Positions 35,210 to 44,502 of a stretch of 64,000 nt of DNA are shown here, one piece after another. Origin of the DNA: Conus ventricosus (lineage: Eukaryota > Mollusca > Gastropoda > Neogastropoda > Conidae). The stretch is from assembly GCA_018398815.1 (NCBI GenBank), contig CM031622.1, positions 18,217,315-18,281,314 on the forward strand. Direction: 5' to 3'. The notes beneath the pieces were generated by a model. That model saw nothing but the letters and a program-made list of their open reading frames with translations. It was not told the DNA's origin and made no database searches. Position 1 is the first letter of the stretch, and every line of letters begins with the position of its first letter. Both the position numbers and the translations under genes were made by a program.

Positions 35210-36223
35210 GTGTGGTGGCCAGGTCTCGGTAAAGAACTGAAACAAGTGGTGTACAACTGCGAGAAGTGCAGGGAAAGCAGGCCGACCCAAAAGAAAGAGC
35301 TGTTACGTCCAACGCCACTTCCACAGAGACCATGGGAAAAGCTAGGGACAGATTTGTGCAGCCACAAGGGGAAAGACTATTTAGTCCTTGTAGATTATTT
35401 CTCCAGATGGATAGAAATTGAGCACCTCAAATCAACAACAGCGTCCAGTGTGATCAAGGTCATGAAAAGACTGTTTACAACCCATGGCATCCCAGACAAA
35501 CTGATTTCGGACAGTGGGCCACAGTTCAAATGCCATGAGTTTGCAGAGTTCTGTCAGGAACATGACATTAGTCACAGAACAAGCAGTCCAGGATTTCCAC
35601 AGTCTAATGGCGAGGCGGAAAGTGCTGTCAAAATTGCAAAGAAAATCTTGCAGCAGCAGGACCCAGAGACAGCACTGTTGAACTACAGGGCCACTCCTCA
35701 CTCCACTACAGGAGTCAGCCCCTCAGTTGCCCTAATGGGGAGACAACTCAGAACAAAACTGCCAACCCTCCCAGAAAATTTAGTGCCAAAGTCGCCAGAC
35801 CACCAGACACTTTCTCTGAAAGATCAGAAAACCAAACTGTCCTACAAGAACAGTTACGATCGCCATCATGGGGTTGCGCTGCTGTCCTTCCTAAAGTCAG
35901 GAGAATCAGTCCTGATCAAGAGAGACGAGAAAAGTTGGGGACAGGTCAGGAACGGTGTCGCCATGGATCCAAACAACCGTACTTACCGCATCAATACGTC
36001 AGTCGGTGTACTTTGGCGTAAACACCTGCAGCCAGTGACATTGCCATGTGCTAAGCAGCAAGCAGCGCCAGTCAAGCAGCACACGGTCCAGAGTGATGTG
36101 CCGCACAACACACCACCAGCCTCAGCGCTACAACAGCAGTTGCAGCAGCCAGCGAATCCAGATTCTAGGAGCGTCGTTTCGGATCCTCATGTAATCACGC
36201 TGAGCCGAGGACGTCACAGCTGA
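35210..36223 (+). CDS. Gypsy integrase, uninterrupted portion
   Basis: The longest intact coding piece of the retrotransposon, about 337 residues. It covers the end of the zinc-binding region (WWPGLGKELKQVVYNCEKC), the DDE catalytic core (Asp in GTDLCSH, Asp in ISDSGPQF, Glu in NGEAESA) and a C-terminal region with a GDGR-like strand segment (GQVRNGVA, LWRKHLQPV). It ends in a Gln/Pro-rich tail. The true start is further left, in the frame that contains HESHQGIGK. The enzyme would insert element DNA into the host genome; as part of a truncated element it is not expected to act. Confidence 0.85.
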   Translation: MWWPGLGKELKQVVYNCEKCRESRPTQKKELLRPTPLPQRPWEKLGTDLCSHKGKDYLVLVDYFSRWIEIEHLKSTTASSVIKVMKRLFTTHGIPDKLISDSGPQFKCHEFAEFCQEHDISHRTSSPGFPQSNGEAESAVKIAKKILQQQDPETALLNYRATPHSTTGVSPSVALMGRQLRTKLPTLPENLVPKSPDHQTLSLKDQKTKLSYKNSYDRHHGVALLSFLKSGESVLIKRDEKSWGQVRNGVAMDPNNRTYRINTSVGVLWRKHLQPVTLPCAKQQAAPVKQHTVQSDVPHNTPPASALQQQLQQPANPDSRSVVSDPHVITLSRGRHS

Positions 36224-36370
36224 TTTCCAGGACATCAGTGCGTCTCCTTCAGCTGCAGTACAGTCCAGTGGCTCCACACGAATAACCAGATCATCCAGTG
36301 GTTATGTTGCCAAGAAGCCAGCCAGATTCCGAGAGGATTCATTAGTTATTCTTTGGTAGTCCCAGACAGC

Positions 36371-36475
36371 GTGAAGTTGACTGCTACATCAGCAGTGTGG
36401 TAGGGTGTGTAGGCCTTACGGCGTGAAGTCGGTGAGGTTATTACTGCCACATAGGCAGTGTGGTAGGCTTCATTA
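36371..36475 (+). repeat. Imperfect direct repeat before the LTR
   Basis: GCGTGAAGT followed by a CAGTGTGGTAGG motif occurs twice (about 36369 and 36421). It lies in the untranslated tail of the Gypsy element between integrase and the purine tract. Confidence 0.6.
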
Positions 36476-36876
36476 GTAATAGTATATGTGTTATAAGTAT
36501 GTGTTTCTTTTGGAAACTGTGAATTTAGGCAGTGCATCCAGAGCATTGGTAACAGGAAGGGATGAACAAAATCATCTTGGTGAGTTTTATTCCATGGACG
36601 CTATGCCGAAAGAAAACATCAAACTTTATATTAGGAGCTTGAAAATTTTTACTATATGGCATTTATTTGTCAACAAAACAAAAAAAAACAAAAATGCAAC
36701 CTAAAACATTTGGAAAAAGAAAGAAATTGCATGGTTTGCATCAAAAGTATTTTGGACAATGTTATACGTAAACTTGTGTTGGTTGACAATTGAATTATGT
36801 GAGTTGAAAAAGTTTGAAAGGGTTTTGAAGGTATATTTAAAGAGTTGAGACAAGTGTTATTTAAAAGTAAATAATT

Positions 36877-36900
36877 TTAAAAAAAGAAAAAAAAGGGAGA
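36877..36900 (+). promoter_or_regulatory. Polypurine tract of the Gypsy element
   Basis: An A/G-only stretch ending GGGAGA immediately before the TG of the putative 3' LTR. In LTR elements this site primes plus-strand synthesis. Confidence 0.7.
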
Positions 36901-37048
36901 TGTTCAGATAGAAGCAGACGAACAAAGACAGATAACTTCCATGTTACTAATTAATTATGTGTGTCACTGTTGTGCGACGTGCAAGCCATGTCTAACTGAA
37001 ATAAAGTGTTATTGTTTTCCGACTCTCACGGTGTTTGAGTATTGTGCA
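36901..37048 (+). repeat. Putative short 3' LTR
   Basis: Starts TGTTCAGATAG directly after the purine tract and can be ended at the CA of 37047-37048, about 148 bp. It contains an AATAAA polyadenylation signal at 36999-37004. With no 5' LTR to compare, the right boundary could be as far as about 37066, where sequence shared with block B begins. Confidence 0.6.
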
Positions 37049-37137
37049 AAACCAGAGTATAGTCGATGACAACAACATGAGCCAACTAGGACAAGTTCAG
37101 ACAAGGGAAGGAGTATGAAAAACAATGCTGATTTGCA

Positions 37138-37146
37138 GATTTAATT

Positions 37147-37187
<41 letters not shown>

Positions 37188-37707
37188 ATACTTATATAGC
37201 GCCTATTCTCGGCTAGAGACCAAGCTCTTTACAATCAACACTCGTTTACACAACGGGCTGCCTACCTGGGTAGTGCCGACTGAAGAGCTGCCAGCTGGCG
37301 CTTCATTCAGCCGTTTCCCGTGTCATCCAGTCAATATCGTTCAATATCGATCACTCATTTTCCTTACTTCCTTCATTCTTTCCATTTCTCACGCAGGGTG
37401 CATGCTATGTGTAACGTGTCATCCATACCAACGGCCAAGCTGGCCTACTCTTCCGAAAGTTGGTGATGGGATTTTACGTATGTGCAAGATGTTATGCGTG
37501 CGTTCACACACGGAACCTCGGTTTATAGTCTCATTCGAAGGACTGTATGGGAAATGGAGTCAGAACCAATGTTAACTCCGAGGGAAAAATCCCCCTGAAC
37601 CAAAACGCCCCGGCGGAGGTTCGAACCCGCAACCCCAGGATCACCAAGATTACAAGTCGGCGCTCTACCAACTGAGCTATTCCGGCTCCCAGCTATTCCG
37701 GCTCCCG
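37138..37707 (-). mobile_element. tRNA-derived SINE with target-site duplication
   Basis: On the minus strand it begins with a tRNA-like head: an A box (TAGCTCAGTTGG, 37668-37679) and a B box (GGGTTCGAACC, 37618-37628). A central body follows, then a 3' end with GCGCTATATAAGTATTCATT and a run of ATT triplets (37141-37186). An 8-bp duplication, GATTTGCA, flanks it (37130-37137 and 37708-37715); block B has one GATTTGCA at this place, the empty site. The first 16-18 bases of the head are duplicated (GGGAGCCGGAATAGCT twice). An older relative lies at 43130-43800. Confidence 0.88.
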
Positions 37708-38439
37708 GATTTGCATTTATGTTTATAATGCCAGATGTACTCTGGATGATGGTGGTTTACTTTGATGAAAAGGAATGTTTTTTCAGGATACGGATGAATA
37801 TATCTCACATTATCTGAGGTATGGTAATGCTGCTTATAGCCCAGCCAACCGCAAAGGTATATCTGAGCATGTGATGTTGACAATGCGAGAGAAACTGATT
37901 TGAAGTGCAGGTAAAAGATGAAGAGACAGGTTAAACAAGAAAGACGTTTCACAATCCATACATCCTGTCATCTTTAAAATATGTGCAATGCAAGACTTCT
38001 CCATTTCCATTTATTAGATACATCTTTCATACCTAATAAAAGTAAAAACAGAACTAAACCAAAACCAAACAAAAAACAAAACACACATACACAGCCTCAT
38101 GAATTTTAAAAATGTGTATATCCATTTTTAATGACAATTTCCAGGTGCAAGGCCTGCTGTATCATTAGTTCCACAATATCAAACAGGCAAAATTAACACT
38201 TTATAAAATAGTTACTTCTTACTGCCATGAAATCTGGGGGGGAAAAAAACAAACTCACTCACACATATACCTGGAAGACATCTTTCTACTCTTGGATATG
38301 TTTGATGATGCTGAATCCTTTTCTTAACTCTGTGACCTGTACCATGACTAGGCCAAATGATGGAAGCTTTAATAATTATTTGACCTGTGTATTCACTGGT
38401 TTGAAAATGACCTTGGCCAGACAGTACAAGTGGAAGGGA

Positions 38440-38460
38440 GGGGGGGGGGGGGGGGGGGGG
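38440..38460. repeat. Poly-G run in block C
   Basis: About 21 consecutive G. The equivalent positions in blocks A (5311-5322) and B (55742-55756) also have G runs of other lengths. Confidence 0.9.
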
Positions 38461-39031
38461 AGGAAGCTTCAGCTAGGTGACAACTTGCAGGCGATCCTAA
38501 TCCAAGTTTATCTTTTATTCCTAGATCTTCAAAATTGTCAAACCTAGAACACTTCCCCTTCATGTTCATATTCCAATCCAATGTTGACACCCTGTCTCAC
38601 TAAATGTCTTGACACAGTCCTGGCTTTACCTGCTGACATGCCCAACAACCAGGTGCAGAGAGGATGTCATAAAAGTACAGATAGTCCTGGTAATGCTGAA
38701 GTTGGGTTTTGATCAATTGAAATGGGAAGCTGTTCACTGAACACAAGTCAATAGGACAGTCATGGTAATGCTAAAGTCAAGGTTTTGATCCAATGAAATG
38801 GAAAGCTTTTTAGAATTTTACTGAATACAAGTCAATCACTTTCCCATTGTTTAGACATGGAAATCCTCTTGAACCTGAGAAAAACTGGACTCTGGAAAGG
38901 ATCATGTTTAAAATTGTTTAGCAACTGTTGGCATCTTTTCCACATTTTTCATTGGCTGCATTTCTGGCCTGAGCCTTTAAAGTGGTAACACTGGAGTTGG
39001 AAAGACTGGCAGACATTTTTTCCCAGGTTAA

Positions 39032-39618
39032 ACTTTACCAGCCGAGTCGTTCAAAAGTGGGTAACAGGATTTCTCTCCCTTGAGGCGCGTCGTCCAAGTC
39101 CGGGTGACGGACAGACAGCAGACAGTCTGCTGTGTCGCCCACAATCACATGACGGGAACATAAAAAATTCCTACACTTTCCATGAAATGGTCCAAGGGAA
39201 ATAACCTCTGTAACTAGTCTTGGGGATGTTGGAACGAGTTGTCGACCATACTTTCAGTGGCCTATTGTGCACTTGGCTGACCCCGGGGGCTTTGAAACAA
39301 AGACAATGACGGTAGCGCCACGTGGCGCGTGGCACGTATTTCCTGTGCCAGAAAAATGTCGGTCAGGCAAAGGAGTGGTAGCGATTTCTCGTTCAATGAA
39401 GCGCTTGAAATCGTATTACAAAGTGGATCTGGTGATGAGGGGAGTTGAGTGTTTGTTCTTTCCTGTGACACCTAACACAAGACTGTCAGTTGTTGTAGAG
39501 CTACCGTAAAAAATAAATTAAAAAGTGGCCAAATCTGTGCGTCGGCAGGGAATGAGTGCCGTGCGCGGCGCGCGGCGCCAGGGAATGAGCGCTGTGCGCT
39601 GCGCGCGGCTGGAAAGAA
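39032..39618. mobile_element. 587-bp TTAA-flanked element (piggyBac-type MITE)
   Basis: Flanked by TTAA on both sides (39028-39031 and 39619-39622). The ends are inverted repeats: ACTTTACCAGCCG at the left and the complement of CGGCTGGAAAGAA at the right, identical over CCAGCCG. The same locus in block B (TTAA at about 56330) and block A (near 5886) is empty with a single TTAA, so this is a clean insertion. Inside are GC-rich stretches and short ORFs with no transposase motif. Confidence 0.88.
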
Positions 39619-39799
39619 TTAACTGTACAGCAGAAAATTCTGCTGGGCCAGAAAGGTGATTTTCTGTTGTTGTTTTTTCCTACGCTGGATTTCTGGCCCA
39701 AGTCTGAAAGTGGCATCCCATACTTGTGACAATATTAACATCTCTGGTCATCTAAAAACAAAAGTCGTGACTCTTTAGTCTTCAGATGACTTTTTTCTA

Positions 39800-39945
39800 A
39801 GCTGAACATTCTCAGTACTGAATAACAAAGAGTGACCGTCCCTTTCATTCCTTAAGCTCAAGTCATGTACGAACATTCTCAGTACTGAATTTAAAAAAAA
39901 GTGACCGTCCCTTACATTCCTTAAGCTCAAGTCATGTAAATGACA
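39800..39945. repeat. 67-bp tandem repeat, about 2 units, block C
   Basis: Units start at about 39807 and 39874 with CATTCTCAGTACTGAAT. Blocks A and B have about four units. Confidence 0.85.
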
Positions 39946-39970
39946 CCACTCAATTCAGCAGGGATTACAG

Positions 39971-40500
39971 GAGAGAACAGATAAATGTCTGTTCAACCCC
40001 ACTTGCTCAACCACCGAGTTTTTGGGCGAAAGTGGCCTAAAGCCGCCTTTTCCTGTGGCGGAAGAGAGAGACAGAGAGAGAGACAGACAGACAGACAGAG
40101 AGGCGGGCAGACAGACACACACACACACACACACACTCTTTCTCTCTCTCAATTAAATGACATAAAATCCGCACACTTCTTCTGACTAATTTCCACCTAC
40201 AAACTTTGTACACGGGGCTGAAATCTGATCACTTAATTTACGGCTCGCGGCAGTTTGCACCTAGCCTGTCCTGTTTAAACGAAGCACACTCGGTCGGGTT
40301 GCAATGGTTGCATCAGAAATTCGAGATTGCCACGTCGACAAACCAGATCGAGGCTGTCACGCGACACAAACTGGGGCCGTCATTGTTGTTTTGGGCCACC
40401 ACTCAAGAAGGCTGTGTGTTTCGTCGGCGCTCTGTTGTGACCACTGTGTTTTAATTGTGTTATTTTAAAATGGCTAAAACGTTACTGAAGAACAGGTTTG
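39971..40500. other. Unique sequence left of the gap; possible first exon
   Basis: Contains purine and CA microsatellites (40066-40155), then less repetitive sequence. Just before the N gap, AAAATGGCT at 40467-40475 is a favourable start context followed by a short frame. It ends in GAACAG then GTTTG, a possible splice donor. It could be a first exon of the plus-strand membrane-protein gene at 42315, but this is a guess. Confidence 0.3.
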
Positions 40501-41500
40501 NNNNNNNNNNNNNNNNNNNNNNNNNNNNNNNNNNNNNNNNNNNNNNNNNNNNNNNNNNNNNNNNNNNNNNNNNNNNNNNNNNNNNNNNNNNNNNNNNNNN
40601 NNNNNNNNNNNNNNNNNNNNNNNNNNNNNNNNNNNNNNNNNNNNNNNNNNNNNNNNNNNNNNNNNNNNNNNNNNNNNNNNNNNNNNNNNNNNNNNNNNNN
40701 NNNNNNNNNNNNNNNNNNNNNNNNNNNNNNNNNNNNNNNNNNNNNNNNNNNNNNNNNNNNNNNNNNNNNNNNNNNNNNNNNNNNNNNNNNNNNNNNNNNN
40801 NNNNNNNNNNNNNNNNNNNNNNNNNNNNNNNNNNNNNNNNNNNNNNNNNNNNNNNNNNNNNNNNNNNNNNNNNNNNNNNNNNNNNNNNNNNNNNNNNNNN
40901 NNNNNNNNNNNNNNNNNNNNNNNNNNNNNNNNNNNNNNNNNNNNNNNNNNNNNNNNNNNNNNNNNNNNNNNNNNNNNNNNNNNNNNNNNNNNNNNNNNNN
41001 NNNNNNNNNNNNNNNNNNNNNNNNNNNNNNNNNNNNNNNNNNNNNNNNNNNNNNNNNNNNNNNNNNNNNNNNNNNNNNNNNNNNNNNNNNNNNNNNNNNN
41101 NNNNNNNNNNNNNNNNNNNNNNNNNNNNNNNNNNNNNNNNNNNNNNNNNNNNNNNNNNNNNNNNNNNNNNNNNNNNNNNNNNNNNNNNNNNNNNNNNNNN
41201 NNNNNNNNNNNNNNNNNNNNNNNNNNNNNNNNNNNNNNNNNNNNNNNNNNNNNNNNNNNNNNNNNNNNNNNNNNNNNNNNNNNNNNNNNNNNNNNNNNNN
41301 NNNNNNNNNNNNNNNNNNNNNNNNNNNNNNNNNNNNNNNNNNNNNNNNNNNNNNNNNNNNNNNNNNNNNNNNNNNNNNNNNNNNNNNNNNNNNNNNNNNN
41401 NNNNNNNNNNNNNNNNNNNNNNNNNNNNNNNNNNNNNNNNNNNNNNNNNNNNNNNNNNNNNNNNNNNNNNNNNNNNNNNNNNNNNNNNNNNNNNNNNNNN
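40501..41500. other. Assembly gap (1000 N)
   Basis: A run of exactly 1000 N. It may hide the upstream exons of the membrane-protein gene. Confidence 1.
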
Positions 41501-41679
41501 ATGATCGTCTTCATGTTATTTTCCTTTTGCAAAATGCTGCTACATGTGGTAGGGAATACAAATTAGTAAGCATTGTTCAAACTGTATTCTGATTCATGGA
41601 AATTAGTAAGTATTGTACAAAGTTATTGAAAACTATCAAATTGAATACAAACTTGTACATAGTTAAGCTTCTGTCGGCT

Positions 41680-41870
41680 GTGTGTTTGTGCATGCTGACA
41701 TGCATAGTGTTCAACAGACATTGTTATTCTTGATCAATAATAGTAATATGAAAATCACTACCACCGATAAGATAATATGTGTGTGTTTGTGCATGCTGAC
41801 ATGCATAGCTGTTCAGAAGATGACAATGTTATTCTTGATCAATAATAGTAATTATGAAAATCACTTCCAC
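41680..41870. repeat. Local tandem duplication (about 110 bp)
   Basis: GTGTGTTTGTGCATGCTGAC and TTCTTGATCAATAATAGTAA each occur twice (about 41679 and 41779; 41727 and 41833), ending in CACCGATAA. Intronic if the gene model is right. Confidence 0.8.
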
Positions 41871-42190
41871 CGATAATGATAATGAAGATGATGATGACGA
41901 TGATAATAATAAATAATAATAATAACAGCAACAACAATTATGATAACGATGATAATAATGATGAGAGTGATAAGATAATGTTGCTTATAGCCCAGCCGAC
42001 CGCAAAGGGCCACATCAGGGCTGATGATGAGAGTGGTGAAAATAAAAAATATAATGCTAGTGATAAATACTGGGTTGAAAATGCTGATGACAATGATATT
42101 AATATTAACAATAATAGTGACAATAATACTAATTTAATACTTAATATAATGATAATAATAATAATGATGATAATAATAATAATAGTAATT
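41871..42190. repeat. GAT/AAT/ATG triplet-rich tract with a LINE-tail fragment
   Basis: Degenerate trinucleotide repeats. Embedded at 41980-42022 is the shared LINE/SINE 3'-terminal sequence (CCCAGCCGACCGCAAAGGGC). The open frame running through here is a simple-repeat translation lying in an intron. Confidence 0.8.
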
Positions 42191-42314
42191 AAGATGCCGG
42201 ACGATGGCTTTGAAGAAAAATGCTGCAGATATTATATTTCATTAGGCTTGGCTTTGGCTGACTGGCTTGCCTTTGCTCATACACAAGCATTGTTTTCTGT
42301 GTGTTTGACTACAG

Positions 42315-42857
42315 GTACTACAGGATCACTGTTGGGCGCAGTCATCGGTGGCTTTGCCATCTTGATCATTGGAGGAGTTTTCCTCGTGGCCATATGCAGC
42401 TTTTGTAGAATCTTAGTCGAACGTGCCGAGTGGTGCGAGCCCGTGCGCTCCCTTCTTCTCTGCTGCCGGAAGGTCTGTCCTCTCTGTGTGAAGGGGTTGG
42501 CCGCCTCTTTCACAGCCATGGAACAGTTCTACTGCAGAAATTCGAAGAACCAGCATCACTTTGGACAGCCCACCTTTAGGTGACTCAGAGAGAGACAACA
42601 CATTGAGTGAAACGATATCCCTCGCAATGTCGTCGGACGGAGAGGACCTTCCTGGCGATCCAGCATCGCCTCCTCCTGATTATTCTTCAGTGGTGGAGAC
42701 TCCTTCCTGCCCCCAGCTTCAAGAACCTGAGCCAGCTGAACCTACAGCACCACCTATGTCACTAGCACCCACGTCTGGAGACAGTCAATCATCTGGAGCA
42801 ATTGAGGCTCCTCCTCCATCATATGAATCGCTGTTTAGAGGGGAAAGTTCTGTGTAG
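42315..42857 (+). CDS. Single-pass membrane protein with two PPxY motifs (last exon)
   Basis: A 3' splice site (TTTGACTACAG) precedes 42315. The frame encodes a hydrophobic segment (GAVIGGFAILIIGGVFLVAI), then a Cys-rich juxtamembrane stretch (CSFCRI, LLLCCRKVCPLCVK) that could be palmitoylated. The cytoplasmic tail is Ser/Pro/Glu-rich with PPPDYSS and PPPSYES. PPxY motifs bind WW domains, as in adaptors of NEDD4-type ubiquitin ligases and in Shisa, PRRG and VOPP1-type proteins. A +1 frameshift between about 42515 and 42583 separates the membrane part from the PPxY part; a lost or gained base is likely. The protein ends RGESSV at 42857. The N-terminal part lies upstream, probably in or left of the N gap. 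Confidence 0.7.
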
Positions 42858-43129
42858 AAAGCCTTGGTGTTTGCAAGCTTGACAAGGTTGCTGTCTGTGT
42901 GTCTTGAGATCTGCATGCAGAGTGTCTTTTCAAAGTGTAAACTCATGGTTACACAGTAAGAGTGAGAATAAGAAAAAATGTTCTGTTAAACAGTAAGAGT
43001 GAAAATAAGAAAAAAAATGTTCTGACTGGCTAACAAAACAGCACTGGTCATGCTTGTCAAAGCACTTGCTGGCATGAGATTGTACTAGTTCAGGTTAATT
43101 TTAAAACTTCGATAAAAGTTAATCATTTA
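42858..43129. other. 3' flank of the membrane-protein gene
   Basis: Probably 3' untranslated sequence. A 32-bp stretch (CAGTAAGAGTGA-AATAAGAAAAAA) occurs twice in tandem near 42955 and 42991. No clear AATAAA lies close by. Confidence 0.4.
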
Positions 43130-43800
43130 CTATTATTTATCACTTATGTTTGAGAGCGTTTATTTAGTGCAAATCTTCATCTAGAGACCAAGTTCTTGGC
43201 GCTTTACAATCCATGTAGTTGTGTTTACACAATGGGTGGCCTATTTGGGTAGTCATCTGAAGAGCTGCCTGTTGGCACTAGATTCAGTTCTTTCTGTTGC
43301 CATTCAGTGCAATATCTGTCACTCAGTTTTATATTCTTCCAATTTTTTCATTAAGGATGCATGCTGTGTGTACAGGTGTAATCTATGCCAGTGGCTAAAC
43401 TGACCTCCATATCCGCGATAAGTTTATTTAAAGGGAATTTTTACGCATGACAAGGATTGTGCATGTGTTACACAGGAACCTTAGAAGGTTAATACTTTAG
43501 CTCATCAAAGGACTTTTGAATGAAAAATATTAACGAGTGACCAAGGGAACCCCTCCCCCCCCATCACATTGATATCAGAAGAGATTAAGTCCCCAGGGAA
43601 CATCCCCTCACCTCCCAATGAATCAGAATGAGTGTTAACCAAGGGAACAACCCCTTCATCCCCCCCCCCCCCCCCCTTTTCCACCCATTTACCAAAACAG
43701 CCAGGTGAGGTTGAATCCACAACCCCAAGATCACCAAATCCCTGAGTCTGCCCACTACCCACGTGCTTTTCCCACTTACCTGCACAGTGTCTAATCCTAG
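43130..43800 (-). mobile_element. Older tRNA-derived SINE related to the one at 37138
   Basis: Shares landmarks in the same order: GAGACCAAG-TCTT-TTTACAATC, GTTTACACAA-GGG, TGGGTAGT and TGAAGAGCTGCC. The tRNA-like head near 43705-43780 is decayed, with a degenerate B box (GTGGATTCAACC). It contains a poly-C run at 43660-43676. Confidence 0.75.
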
Positions 43801-43809
43801 CTAGCCAGC

Positions 43810-44247
43810 TCAAATCAGACCATGTTGTAGAGATACAGGCCCATAACCAGGGTCAAATAAACCCAGATGAAATCAGATCGACTATCTGAATACCAGAGAA
43901 ATGAAATGTGGGTCATGCAAGCCTGAAGTCTTGGACATCGGACAAAAATTAAGGAAATCTGGTCAGAATGAAGTCTAAAATAAAAATTTACAGAGTTAAA
44001 CGTTTTTCATGGATAGCCTACATAAATCCATAAAAATGTGGTAAACTTGTATCACACAATTGTGTAGTGTTAAATCTGCTGGCAAATTTGACTAGATGCT
44101 ATTGCTTTCAATGACCATCTTTAAAAATAGTAATAGTTAATACATTCAAAAACAGTAAATTGTAATGAAAAATTGTGCACACCCTAATGAAAGAAAACTG
44201 GTCAACTATAACAGAAAAGGTCTGTGAGAAGAGAACAGGAATTAGTA
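43810..44247. other. No recognised feature
   Basis: AT-rich sequence with no supported gene or repeat boundary. Confidence 0.6.
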
Positions 44248-44502
44248 TATGACATACTTACCTGTCCAAACAAATGCCTTATCTTCACAAGGCATGAAAC
44301 CTGCCATGCATCAAGATTTTTAAAAAAGACTAAAATTGAGGGGGTAGGTAGTTCTTCCTTTAACCATCAGGCAAACAGGAGCAGTCTCCATCAGCGATAG
44401 TTCATACTCATTCACCCTGAATTTAGTTTTAGCCTCTTTTTTCCACACTGGGGGGAAGTGGTGGAAGGAAATTTTAGTGTTTTGACAGGTAAGTATATCA
44501 TA
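44248..44502. mobile_element. 255-bp inverted-repeat element
   Basis: Terminal inverted repeats of 19 bp with one mismatch: TATGACATACTTACCTGTC at the left, and at the right the complement of GACAGGTAAGTATATCATA. The interior has no ORF. The next element to the right shares the GCTTACC-GTCCAAACAAATGCC start, so the two belong to one family. No clear target-site duplication is visible outside the repeats. Confidence 0.7.

Larger units (their letters stand above)
33901..37048 (+). mobile_element. Gypsy (Mag-like) LTR retrotransposon, 5'-truncated
   Basis: Plus-strand pol begins in the late reverse transcriptase (HAQGITPNPEKV at about 33928). It continues after a nested insertion with ILDMPAPKSVSELR, RNase H (SADSSWD near 34530, [16 protein letters not shown] near 34612) and integrase. 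The integrase has a zinc-binding start (HESHQGIGKCRKN with YNCEKC), then the catalytic triad in GTDLCSH, SDSGPQF and NGEAESA. There is no chromodomain. A stop in RNase H (near 34415) and shifts near 34680 and 35155 break the frame. A purine tract and a short 3' LTR close the element. No 5' LTR is visible; gag and protease are absent. Confidence 0.9.
37067..39970. repeat. Third partial copy (block C) of the repeated segment
   Basis: Matches 4490-6370 and 54396-56797 in the same orientation. It starts right after the Gypsy LTR and ends at GGGATTACAG, just short of the zinc-finger coding region. Relative to blocks A and B it has gained a SINE (37138-37707) and a TTAA-flanked element (39032-39618). 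Its 67-bp array has only about two units. Confidence 0.85.

Noticed and set aside
35432..35701. Minus-strand ORF within the Gypsy integrase
   Set aside because: Antisense shadow of the integrase frame.
37610..37690. Functional tRNA gene (apparent Thr anticodon TGT, minus strand)
   Set aside because: The A and B boxes are good, but the acceptor and anticodon stems do not close cleanly. The sequence is the head of a 570-bp SINE with a target-site duplication.
39267..39509. Transposase remnant inside the 587-bp TTAA element
   Set aside because: The 80-residue frame shows no DDE-type or piggyBac motif, so it is left as an uncharacterised short ORF.
40455..41592. Long open frames of about 350-364 residues
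   Set aside because: They are made of N from the assembly gap.
41876..42314. N-terminal part of the 235-residue ORF that runs into the membrane protein
   Set aside because: It is a GAT/AAT triplet repeat and a LINE-tail fragment, and a good splice acceptor lies at 42314, so it is intron read-through.
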